Source: JBBROS01 sp043748985
Lineage (GTDB): Bacteria; Pseudomonadota; Alphaproteobacteria; Acetobacterales; Acetobacteraceae
Assembly: GCA_043748985.1 (NCBI GenBank)
Contig: JAYVEG010000133.1
Coordinates: 1-34,244, forward strand
Reading direction: 5' to 3'
DNA length: 34,244 nucleotides
Of this stretch, positions 17,427-25,894 are shown piece by piece. The number at the start of each line of letters is the position of its first letter. Positions within the stretch are counted from its first letter, which is position 1. Under the pieces are notes generated by a model. It ran no database searches. It was given only the letters and a program-made list of their open reading frames with translations, and was not told the DNA's origin. The translations under genes and the position numbers were made by a program.

Positions 17427-20400
17427 TCAGACGGCGTGCGTCACGTAGCCTTGCGCGACGTCCGAGGCGGTTTCGGCGGCAGGCCGCAGCGCCGGGTCGC
17501 CGAAGCCGCCGCCGCCGGACGTCTCCAGCCGGACCACGTCCCCCCGACGCAGGCGCAGGTTGCCGACCTTCGAGCCCAACGCCTGCCGCACGCCATCCCG
17601 AAGCAGCCATAGCCGCCCAGGAGCCGCGGGCTGGCCGCCGGCAAGACCGTAGGGGCGGAACTTGAAGCGCTCCAGGTTCGCAGTGAAGACCGTTTCTCGG
17701 CAGTCGACCCGCCATTCGCGCACCAGGCCCATGCCGCCGCGATAGCGCCCGGCACCTGCGGTATCCGGCAAGATGCCGTATTCCGAGATGGTCAACGGCA
17801 GCTCGCTCTCGATCATCTCGATGGGAATGTTGGCGTTGTTGTGCATGCCGCTCGAATAGCCGTTCAGGCCGTCCTGCTGCGGGTGGCCGCCGCCACCGCC
17901 GACCTCGATCTCCACCAGCACGTGGCGGCGGTCGTCCTCGCCGATGGTCTGGAACGTGCAAACGTAGCTGGCGCCGTAATAGGCCGCCGGCACCCGGTCC
18001 GGCACGGCCTGGTGCAGCGCGCCCAGTAGGGTGGTGGCAAGGCGGTGGGTCGCGGCGATGCGGTTGGCGACGGGTGCCGGGTGGCGGGCGTGGACGATCG
18101 AACCCTCGCGCGCGATGACCGTGACGGGGCGGTAGCACCCGGCATTGGCGGGAATGGGCTGGTCGGCGCAGGCCATCACGGCGTACGACACGGCGGACCC
18201 GGACGAGGCCAGCGTGGCGTTGATGGGCCCCAGCGCCTGCGGGCCGGAGCCCGACAGGTCCACCACCATGGTATCCCCGGCAATCTCGATCGCCGCATGG
18301 ATGCGGATCGGCGTCTCCGTCAGGCCGTCATCGTCGATGAAGTCCTCGAATTCATAGCGCCCATCCGGCATGCGCCCGATCATGGCGCGCATCGCGGCCT
18401 CGGAGCTGTCGAGGATGCGGGCACAGGCCTGCATCACGGAGGCGCCCCCGACCTGGACAGCGAGCTTGGTGAGGTTCGCCTCGCCGACCGCGAGCGAGGC
18501 GAGCTGCGCCTGCAGGTCGCCCCACAGCATGTCCGGCCGGCGGACGTTCTGGCGCATCATCGCCAGCACCTCGGCATTCATCACGCCGCCGCGCACCAGC
18601 TTCATCGGCGGAATGCGTAGACCCTCCTGGAACACCTCGGTCGCTGTGGCGCCATAGCTGCCGGCGGCGATCCCGCCCATGTCCAGGTGATGGCACAGCG
18701 TGCCGACGATCGCGATGCGCACGCCGTCCACGAACACCGGCCGGAAGGCAAGGATGTCCGGGATATGCTGGCCGCCGCAATAGGGGTCGTTGGTGATGAC
18801 GACGTCGCCCTCGTCCCATTGGTCCAGCGGGATGAAGCCCTGGACGATCGCCAGCAGCCCGGCGCCCATCGAGTTGAGGTGCTGCGGGATGCGGGCGGAT
18901 TGCGCGACGTTGTAGCCCTCGGCGTCGAAGACCGCTGTCGAGTAGTCCAGCAGTTCCCGCACGATGGTGGACCGGCTCGTGCGCCAGATGGTGACGTCCA
19001 TCTCCGCTGCCGCGGCGGTGAGTGCGTTGCGCATCACCTCGAGTTCGATCATCCCCAGGTGGTCGTCGACCACCCTGGTCGACGCCGCCGCGACAGCGTG
19101 CAGACGTTCGGCGACCAGGTCGCCTCCCGGACCCGGCGCGCAACGCCAGCCGGGGCCGACGAACACCGTGGTGTAGGCCTCCTCGATCAGCGCTGGGCCA
19201 TCGGTGGGGCCGACCAGGTCCCGTCGGCGATGCACCGGCACGTCACGCCACGCACCGGCCAGGAAGACGGGGCGCTCCCGGGCGGCCGCGCCACCCGGTT
19301 CCGCCGGCGGCCGCATGATGGTCACATGCGGCAGCTTGCCGGTGGCGGTCAGGCGCAAGGTGACGATCTCCACCGGCTCGCCGGGATTGGCATACGAGAA
19401 GCGGCGTTCGTGGAGGGCATGGAATGCAGCGAGCAGCTGCGCCAGCGTCGCCTCGGTGGGGTCAACGTCGCCCCACGGAACGACCAGCTCGAACGCCTGG
19501 CCGTTGTAGCGCATGTCGGCGGCAAGGCTCATTGCGCGATGGTCCTGGGGCAGGCCGTCCTGTTCCAGAAGGGCCATACCCTGCGCACGCAGGGCGGCGC
19601 AGGCGCGCGCCAGCTCCGGCAGGATGGCCGGGCCGACGCGCATGATGCGGCTGCTGGCCAGGTCGTGGACGATGTCCGATTGCAGGATGCCGCTGGCGGA
19701 GAAGGTGCTGGCGTCGGCGGGGAACACCACGCGATTGACCCCCAACTCCTGCGCGACCTCGATCGCATGCAGGCCGCCGGCGCCGCCGAACGACAGCAGG
19801 GTGAACCGGCGCGGGTCCAGCCCCTTCTCGAACAGGCTCAGCCGGATCGCCGAGGCGAGGCTTGCGTTGGTGAGCGTCAGCATCCCCTCTGCCGCCTGCT
19901 CTATCTCAAGGCCCGACGGGTCGCCGACCTCGGCAGCGATCGCCGCGCGCGCGCCATCCCGATCCAGCGCCAGCTTGCCGCCCAGGAAGAACCCGGCATC
20001 GAGACGCCCCAGCACCAGGTTGGCATCGGTGACGGTGGGCAGCGTGCCGCCGTGGCCGTAGCACGCCGGACCGGGCCGGGCGCCGGCGCTGCGCGGACCC
20101 ACCACCAGGCGGCCGCCGGGCAGCACTGCGGCGATGGAGCCGCCGCCGGCGCCGATGGTGCGGATCTCGACCATGGGCAGGCGCACCGGCAGCCCGTCGA
20201 TCTCGCCTTGGGTCATCACCGCGACGGCGCCGGCCTGAACCACGCAGACGTCGAAGCTGGTGCCACCCATGTCGATCCCAACCAGGTCGGGGGCTGCCAG
20301 CCGGGCCGAAGCCTGCTGGGCGGCCAATGCGCCGCCGCTGGGGCCCGACAGCAGCAGGCGCACGGGCTGCACGCTCGCGACCTCGGCGCTGCACACGCCG

Positions 20401-21128
20401 CCGTTCGATTGCACCAGCAGCAAGCGCGCCGCCATGCCGCGGCCTTCCATGCGCTGGCGCAGCCGGGTCAAATAGGATCGCACGACGGGAACCAGCAGCG
20501 CGTTCAGGACGGTGGTCGAGGTGCGTTCGTATTCGCGGATCTCCGGACTGACGTCCGAGGAGAGCGAGATCGGCAGGTCCGGGAAGGCGAGCGCCAGGTG
20601 GTCGCGCAGCAGGCGCTCATGCACCGCGTTCACGTTGGCGTTCAGCAGGCAGATTGCGACCGTTTCGGGGCCGATGCGCCGCACCGCGTCCTTGGCGTCG
20701 TTCAGGGCGGCGGGAAGCAGCGCGCGCTCGACCGTGCCATCGGCGCGCAGGCGTTCCTCGACGCCCACGCGGCGGTCGCGCGGGATCAGCGCCGCCTCCC
20801 GTTTCGGCTTCAGCCCATAGACGTCGCGGCGCGCATGGCGCCCGATCTCCAGCACGTCGCGGAACCCGGCGGTGGTCAGCAGCATGCCGTGCGCCAGCTT
20901 GCGTTCCAGCACGGCGTTGGTCGCGATGGTGGTGCCGTGCAACAGGAACCGCACGTCGGCGATACCGAAGCCGAATCGCGCGGCCGCCTCGTCGATCCCG
21001 GCCATCAGGCCGACCGAGGGATCCTCGGGCGTCGTGGGCGTCTTGAGGCTGTTCAGCGCGCCGGTCGTCTCGTCCAGCACCTGCAAGTCGGTGAAGGTGC
21101 CGCCGATGTCGATGCCGATACGGATCAT
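17427..21128 (-). CDS. HyuA-HyuB fusion, hydantoinase/5-oxoprolinase family
   Basis: The product has 1233 residues. Residues 1 to about 685 are HyuA-type (ATP-binding actin-like fold): GIDIGGTFTD (5-14), LLHGTTIATNA, GIDMGGTSFDVCVV and IGAGGGSIA. From about 690 (HLGMIELEVMRNAL) it is HyuB-type, with TIWRTSRSTIVRELLDYS, NDPYCGGQHIPD, HHLDMGG and a C-terminal GAGRYRGGMGLVREW. Separate HyuA and HyuB subunits are usual in bacterial hydantoinases; a single chain resembles 5-oxoprolinase, which opens 5-oxo-L-proline at the cost of ATP. Substrate (oxoproline, a hydantoin or another cyclic amide) cannot be fixed from sequence. ATG 21128 has GAGG 7 nt upstream. It follows an SDR and a peptide-type binding protein on the same strand. 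It looks intact. Confidence 0.9.
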   Translation of the reverse strand: MIRIGIDIGGTFTDLQVLDETTGALNSLKTPTTPEDPSVGLMAGIDEAAARFGFGIADVRFLLHGTTIATNAVLERKLAHGMLLTTAGFRDVLEIGRHARRDVYGLKPKREAALIPRDRRVGVEERLRADGTVERALLPAALNDAKDAVRRIGPETVAICLLNANVNAVHERLLRDHLALAFPDLPISLSSDVSPEIREYERTSTTVLNALLVPVVRSYLTRLRQRMEGRGMAARLLLVQSNGGVCSAEVASVQPVRLLLSGPSGGALAAQQASARLAAPDLVGIDMGGTSFDVCVVQAGAVAVMTQGEIDGLPVRLPMVEIRTIGAGGGSIAAVLPGGRLVVGPRSAGARPGPACYGHGGTLPTVTDANLVLGRLDAGFFLGGKLALDRDGARAAIAAEVGDPSGLEIEQAAEGMLTLTNASLASAIRLSLFEKGLDPRRFTLLSFGGAGGLHAIEVAQELGVNRVVFPADASTFSASGILQSDIVHDLASSRIMRVGPAILPELARACAALRAQGMALLEQDGLPQDHRAMSLAADMRYNGQAFELVVPWGDVDPTEATLAQLLAAFHALHERRFSYANPGEPVEIVTLRLTATGKLPHVTIMRPPAEPGGAAARERPVFLAGAWRDVPVHRRRDLVGPTDGPALIEEAYTTVFVGPGWRCAPGPGGDLVAERLHAVAAASTRVVDDHLGMIELEVMRNALTAAAAEMDVTIWRTSRSTIVRELLDYSTAVFDAEGYNVAQSARIPQHLNSMGAGLLAIVQGFIPLDQWDEGDVVITNDPYCGGQHIPDILAFRPVFVDGVRIAIVGTLCHHLDMGGIAAGSYGATATEVFQEGLRIPPMKLVRGGVMNAEVLAMMRQNVRRPDMLWGDLQAQLASLAVGEANLTKLAVQVGGASVMQACARILDSSEAAMRAMIGRMPDGRYEFEDFIDDDGLTETPIRIHAAIEIAGDTMVVDLSGSGPQALGPINATLASSGSAVSYAVMACADQPIPANAGCYRPVTVIAREGSIVHARHPAPVANRIAATHRLATTLLGALHQAVPDRVPAAYYGASYVCTFQTIGEDDRRHVLVEIEVGGGGGHPQQDGLNGYSSGMHNNANIPIEMIESELPLTISEYGILPDTAGAGRYRGGMGLVREWRVDCRETVFTANLERFKFRPYGLAGGQPAAPGRLWLLRDGVRQALGSKVGNLRLRRGDVVRLETSGGGGFGDPALRPAAETASDVAQGYVTHAV

Positions 21129-21196
21129 GTGCTAACCTCGGTCGTCGGGCATGTAAGCAGGGTGACCGTTCCGGCCTGGGCTACGGTGTGGCTCAT
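21125..21196 (-). CDS. Possible 23-codon leader ORF coupled to hyuAB
   Basis: ATG 21196 is preceded by GGAG with 5-nt spacing and encodes MSHTVAQAGTVTLLTCPTTE plus three residues. Its TGA overlaps the hyuAB ATG (ATGA), so ribosomes could pass from one to the other. It could be a translated leader, a spurious ORF, or the tail of a lost gene in the 144-base SDR-hyuAB gap. No family is recognised. Confidence 0.35.
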   Translation of the reverse strand: MSHTVAQAGTVTLLTCPTTEVST

Positions 21197-21272
21197 GTCC
21201 GCTCCGGTTGGTGGCGTGATCATGCAGCCGGGACCATCGGCTTGGGAACCCTGCTCCCCGGTCCGGCGCCAA

Positions 21273-22034
21273 TCAGATATTGTATTGGAAGCCGTCCACG
21301 TTGAAGTCCTGCCCGGTGATGAAGCAGGGCTCCGACTGGGCCAGGAACAGCACCAGCTGGGCGACGTCGTCGACGCCGCCCATGCGGTGCAGCGCGATCC
21401 CATCGCGGGCGATCGCTGCGCCGCGCTCCACGATCACCGGGTTTTTGGTAGCCAGCTCGGTCTGGATCAGGCCGGGACAGATGGCGTTGACCAGGATCGT
21501 CGGCCCCAGCTCCTTGGCGAGCGCGCGCGTCATGCCGATGATGCCCGCCTTGGCAGCCGCGTAGGAAAACTTGCTGAACGCCGCCGTGACTCCTCCGGAA
21601 TGGGCATTCATGGAGGACATGCTGGCGATCCGGCCGCCGCCCTGCGCCAGCATGTGCGGTGCGACCGCCCGGATGTAGTTGAAGCAGCTCTTAAGATTGA
21701 CCGCGATGGTGCGGTCGAACTCGGCCTCCTCGATCTCGAGGATACCGGCCGGGTTGCCTTTGCCGGCGTTGTTCAGCAGGAAATCGATCCGGCCGAAGCG
21801 CGCCATCACCGCTGTCGCCACCTCCCCGGCCCGGGCGAAGTCGCTGACATCGGCTTCCAGGCAGAGCGCCTCCTGCCCGAGCGCCCGGATCTCGGCTTCG
21901 GTGCGCGCCAGTTCCGGCGCCAGCAAGTCCACCAGGACGATCGACCAGCCCGCCCGGGCCAGGGTCAGGGCGCAGCCGCGGCCGATACCGCGCGCGCCGC
22001 CAGTGACGAGGGCTACCTTGGTCATGTCATTCAT
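21273..22034 (-). CDS. SDR family NAD(P)-dependent oxidoreductase
   Basis: This is a classical short-chain dehydrogenase of 253 residues, cytosolic. It has the glycine-rich nucleotide site TGGARGIG (11-18), NNAG (88-91), the catalytic Ser in SMSS (138-141), YAAAK (Tyr158, Lys162) and a PG...T segment (ICPGLIQTELA). Asp36 at the end of beta-2 (VLVDLL) suggests NAD(H) rather than NADP(H). The start at 22034 overlaps the binding-protein stop by 4 bases (ATGA), so the two are translationally coupled. It probably oxidises or reduces a hydroxyl or keto intermediate of the hyuAB pathway; substrate unknown. Confidence 0.9.
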   Translation of the reverse strand: MNDMTKVALVTGGARGIGRGCALTLARAGWSIVLVDLLAPELARTEAEIRALGQEALCLEADVSDFARAGEVATAVMARFGRIDFLLNNAGKGNPAGILEIEEAEFDRTIAVNLKSCFNYIRAVAPHMLAQGGGRIASMSSMNAHSGGVTAAFSKFSYAAAKAGIIGMTRALAKELGPTILVNAICPGLIQTELATKNPVIVERGAAIARDGIALHRMGGVDDVAQLVLFLAQSEPCFITGQDFNVDGFQYNI

Positions 22035-23596
22035 ACTCGCTTGATGTTCCAGAAAACGGCCTGGCCCTCGACGACGTCGCGCAGGTCGGCGCGCAAGGCG
22101 CTGGGCGAGATGGTCTGACCGAGTGGGATGTAGGGCACATCCGCAAAGGCCTGAACCTGCATGTCCCGCGCAATCCGCTGCTGCTGGGCAAGCACGTCGG
22201 TCCGAAGCCACGCGTCGCGCAGGCCTTCCAGGCGGGTGCTGCCGGGCCATCCCGGGGCGGCGTCGCGGCCATTGGCGCGCAGGAAGACATGGGCTGCAGG
22301 GTTGGCCTGGTCGGGCCCGGGCCAGTTGGTCTGAAACACGCTCCAGCCGCCCTGCTCCACCGGTTCGGTCTTGGCCCGCCGCTGCACCAGCGTGCCCCAG
22401 TCCATCATCTGATAGTCCAGGTTGAGCCCCAGACGCGTGAACAGATCGGCCGTAACGTCGGCCAGGATCTTGGCGTAGGGAACATCGGCCGGACCCAGCA
22501 GCACAACGCGCTCGTTCCGGTAGCCCCCGGCCTGCAAGGCGCGCTTGGCGGCGTCGAGGCTGCGCGGGCCGGTCAGTGCGGCCATGCCGGCGTCGCTGGC
22601 CATGGGGGTGCCAGGCGAGAAGTAGCCAACGCCGTCCCGCCAACGCGCCCGGTCGTCGCCATTGACGGAGATCATGAAGTCCGACTGGACGATGGCAGGC
22701 ATCAGGGCCCGGCGCAGCGCCGGGTTGTCGAAGGGCGGCTGCAGTTGGTTGAACCGCATGCACGACACGGCGCCGGCCGCGACCAGCACGCGGATCACCA
22801 CGTCGCGGCGCGCGCGCAGGCTATCGACCAGGTCCGCGTTCGGGGTCAGCAGCCAGTCGATCTCGCCGGTCTGGATGGCGGCCGCAGCCGTGGCCGGGTC
22901 CGGCATGATCGACCACTCGATGCGGTCGAAATGCACCCGCTTGGGTCCGGCAGAACCCGAGACCTCGCCCGACTCGCGAGGCATGTAGGCGGTGTTGCGC
23001 TCATAGACGACGCGCGCGCCGGGCACACGCTCATCGGCCTTGAAGCGGAACGGGCCACTGCCGACGGCCTCCGTCACCTGCTTGAACGCATCCGTCGCAG
23101 CCAGACGTTCCGGCATGATGGCGCAGACGTTGGCGGTGGACTTGCCCAGGGCCGCTGGTATTGGGAAGGGATACTTCATCCGCAGCAGAATGGTGCGGTC
23201 GTCCGGTGCGGCGATCTCGTCGCTGGTGGCGATCAGCGCCTGGCCGAACGGGTCGCGCTTGCCCCAGCGCCGGATGCTGGCCACGCAGTCTCGTGCCAGC
23301 ACCGGGCTACCGTCATGGAACGCCAGCCCGTCGCGCAGCACCAATCGCCAGCTTCGCCCGTCATCCTCGGCCGTGTATCCCGCCAGCATCTGCGGCTGCG
23401 GCCGGAAGGCGGCATCCAGGCCGAACAGCGTGTCATAGACCAGAAACGCGTGCTGCGTAGTCTGGGAGGACGTTGTCCAGATCGGGTCCAATACCGCAAG
23501 GTCGGCCTCTGGTACGAACTTCAACACGCGGGCGGGCTGGGCCAGGGCGGGTGTCGCCAGAAGCCCGGCGGCGGCAAGGAAGCTGCGACGGTGCAA
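22031..23596 (-). CDS. Peptide-type ABC substrate-binding protein (SBP_bac_5, DppA/OppA family)
   Basis: This periplasmic solute receptor has 521 residues from TTG 23596. That start gives a compact leader (MHRRSFLAAAGLLATPALAQ) and has GGAG 8-10 nt upstream; an ATG at 23629 in the same frame lacks a ribosome site. Family features are DPIWTTSSQTTQHAFLVYDT, the GRSWRLVLRDGLAFHDGSPV motif, VCAIMPERL..., GSGPFRF and the C-terminal PYIPLGQ segment. Length and order are normal. It leads the SDR-hyuAB operon, suggesting import of the compound those enzymes process. No intact permease or ATPase of this class lies in the window; the only ones are pseudogenes. A LysR remnant is divergent upstream. Confidence 0.9.
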   Translation of the reverse strand: MHRRSFLAAAGLLATPALAQPARVLKFVPEADLAVLDPIWTTSSQTTQHAFLVYDTLFGLDAAFRPQPQMLAGYTAEDDGRSWRLVLRDGLAFHDGSPVLARDCVASIRRWGKRDPFGQALIATSDEIAAPDDRTILLRMKYPFPIPAALGKSTANVCAIMPERLAATDAFKQVTEAVGSGPFRFKADERVPGARVVYERNTAYMPRESGEVSGSAGPKRVHFDRIEWSIMPDPATAAAAIQTGEIDWLLTPNADLVDSLRARRDVVIRVLVAAGAVSCMRFNQLQPPFDNPALRRALMPAIVQSDFMISVNGDDRARWRDGVGYFSPGTPMASDAGMAALTGPRSLDAAKRALQAGGYRNERVVLLGPADVPYAKILADVTADLFTRLGLNLDYQMMDWGTLVQRRAKTEPVEQGGWSVFQTNWPGPDQANPAAHVFLRANGRDAAPGWPGSTRLEGLRDAWLRTDVLAQQQRIARDMQVQAFADVPYIPLGQTISPSALRADLRDVVEGQAVFWNIKRV

Positions 23597-23727
23597 GGGG
23601 GGTTCTCCGTGTTGGGGAAACCCTAACATGAGCCAGTGGGCAACGTGGAGGACCGTCACGTCGACGGACGCGCCGTTTGGGATGGGGATTCTTGAGGCTT
23701 GGGCCCAGGTTGAAGGTTCAGGCTACA

Positions 23728-23743
23728 GGATATGGTGGGATAT
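23728..23743. promoter_or_regulatory. Direct repeat GGATAT-N4-GGATAT between SBP and LysR remnant
   Basis: Two GGATAT hexamers with a 10-bp period lie in the 207-base gap between the divergent SBP operon and the LysR remnant. The period equals one helical turn, as expected of an activator or repressor site. No binding protein can be assigned. Confidence 0.3.
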
Positions 23744-23803
23744 CGATCGCAGAGAGGCGGCTGCCGGACAGCACATGACAAGCCAATCCCCGCAACCTGT
23801 CCC

Positions 23804-24559
23804 GTGCATTATTTCGCCCTGGCCAAGCTGTTGAACGCGCGCCACGCGCGTGACTTGCGGGATGCGTAGTATGGGCTCTTGACGGTCGCGGGAACGACGA
23901 CGCTGACAGCCGGCGTGGTGGCGGAGGCGGTGGCGCGGCTGCGGGCAGAGCGGCCGGGCGTGCGGGTGTGGATGCACGCCACCACGCTGACGGGTGACGT
24001 CGTGGACATGGTGGCAGAAGGAAGGGTTGATCTCGGCATCGTGCCCACACCGGCGGACGAGAGCAATGTTCAGGTGGAGATGCTGTTCGAGACTGCGATG
24101 GTCTGCGCCGTGCGGCGAGACCATGCGCTGGCTGGCCGTGAAGCGATAGGCGCGCGGGACCTGGCCGGGATCCCGATCATCACGAACATCCGCAATCAGC
24201 AGATCGCACATCTGCCGGAACAGGCGATGCCAACTGTGGACCTGCCGCGGGACGTGATGATCGGCACTAACCAGGCCCTGACGGCACGTGCTCTGGTGGC
24301 GGCGTGGGCCGGGATCGCGCTGGTGGAACCGATGGCGGTGGGGCCTATGTTCGCGGGCGTGGTGTTGGTCCCCTTCGATCCACCGGTCCCGATCGTGGCG
24401 CGGGCCGTCAAGCAGCCTTCGCGGCCGGCGGCGTCGGGACGGCAAGGGCTGACAACGCGGCATATCGCGGCACGAACCTCCGCTTCATCACGGTGCGCAG
24501 CGTTCATCAGGACGCGATGGCCCGGCGCCTCACCGAACTCGCCATCCAATGGCGCATGA
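23804..24559 (+). pseudogene. LysR-type regulator with deleted DNA-binding domain
   Basis: The effector-binding half of a LysR-type transcriptional regulator is well preserved: LTVAGTTTLTAGVVAEAVAR, LHATTL-like MHATTLTGDVVDMV, VDLGIVP, ARALVAAWAGIALVEPM and LVPFDPPVPIVARAV. In the same frame upstream, HYFALAKLLN is the first helix of a LysR winged helix (compare Y/F-x-A-LAK-x-LNF). The rest of the helix-turn-helix and the linker are gone, and a TAG stands at 23867-23869. The end after about 24430 has lost similarity and runs to a stop at 24559. It can no longer bind DNA. Its divergent position indicates it once controlled the SBP-SDR-hyuAB operon. Confidence 0.82.
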
Positions 24560-24586
24560 ACCTCGAAATTCGCCAGACGACGGCGG

Positions 24587-25804
24587 ATGACCTCGGCAAG
24601 AAGGTCGTCGCGCGCGCAGGGCAAATGCCATTGTGCGGTGTGCGCGGTGACGAGCCAGGAGGATTGGTATCTTTGCATCATCGAGACGCTGCATGCGGCG
24701 ACCGCGGCGCATGGCAGAAGGCTGGCGATCCGGGATTTCGCCTATGAGCCGCAGCACGCGGAACCGCTGCTGCGTGCAGTGGAGCGGGCACCGGCGGATA
24801 CGATATTCTGCGCCCGTTTCCAGACAATCCGCGGATCGGCGATGTCGGACGGCATCCGCAATGGGTGGAGTTCGACACCTGGGGCCAGTTCTTCGGCCTC
24901 GGCGTCTTTCCGCCGCTGGTGCTGGACGACCTGGTGGGGCGTTCGGACGCTGCAAGGCGGCCGGCGTGACGGACGTGATCGCACGGACGGACTGGTACGT
25001 GGTCTCGGACGGAAGAGCGTTCGATACGCTGAACCTCGCGAACCTCACCGGGTTTGCGCGACTGGCGTGGCAGGGCGACGCCCCCGTGCGGGGACTGATC
25101 GAGGACTCGCTGGCAGGCCCGATCGCGGCGGCCCTGGGCGGCGGCCTCGACGAGGCGCGGTTCAGTCTGGCCGGGCACGAGGGCGCACGGGTAGCGTTGG
25201 GTCATGCGCCCCAGCGGTCGTGGGAGGTGATGTCGAAGACGGTGTTCGTGCTGCAACACGTGTTCCACGAGGATTGCATGGTGCCGCATTCGCAGCTGAA
25301 AGCATGGATGATGCTGACGGATATCCACGGCATCGCGGACTGGGACCCGTCGCTCGAGGGTGCATTGCGTCTCGATGACGCCGGCATGGCGGGGGTGTTC
25401 CGCGAGAAGGACTAGGCACTGGCGCTGGTAACCGCGCTCGCTGCGGAAATGCGGGATGCGTCCGCCGACCTTCCCGAGCCGGCCAAAAGCCAACTCGGGG
25501 ATACGTTCGCCCTGTGGACGGAGTATGTAGCGGCGTTCCGGCATTGCGCACGGGCGTGCTTTGCCGTCCGCTATCAGACGGAGCAACCCAGTGCGGCGCG
25601 AGCACATGCCGCGCACGAGTAGATCGAAGCGCTCGACGCATTCCGGGCGGGGCTGGCGCGGCGGCTGGAGGGAACGCGGCAAGCCTACCTGGTCTGCTGG
25701 ATCACCAGTGCGGAGCGGATAGGGCTTCTGGCAACGGATCTTCGCACGCTTGTTTCGGTCGCAACGCCAGGCTTGGCACGGGAGAATACGACCCACGTTG
25801 CGTG
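24587..25804 (+). pseudogene. Decayed, unrecognised protein (possibly glycoside-hydrolase-like)
   Basis: A long protein can be traced through three frames: IIETLHAATAAHGRRLAIRDF (to about 24800), then DVGRHPQWVEFDTWGQFFGL with GVFPPLVLDDL (to about 24950), then AAGVTDVIARTDWYVV through VFVLQHVFHEDCMVPHSQLK and DIHGIADWDPSLEGAL. TAG at 25413 and TAG at 25619 interrupt the last frame, which otherwise runs to TGA at 25802. The trail of Trp/Asp/Glu-rich motifs resembles a glycoside-hydrolase-type barrel, but I cannot name a family and this is only an impression. The N-terminus is not identifiable. Earlier bases (about 24450-24600) hold nothing firm. Confidence 0.6.
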
Positions 25805-25894
25805 ACCCGGCATCCGCTGTCGCACTATATCACCGCCTGTATCAGCCTGAGTATGGCCTCGTCGTACATGCCTCGATGAGGCGCGACCTGGCCG

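Noticed and set aside
18687..22118. A 1143-codon open frame on plus, antisense to hyuAB and the SDR
   Set aside because: Composition is His/Arg/Gln/Gly-rich without domains, and it mirrors real minus-strand genes with complete motifs. Long antisense frames are expected in GC-rich coding DNA.
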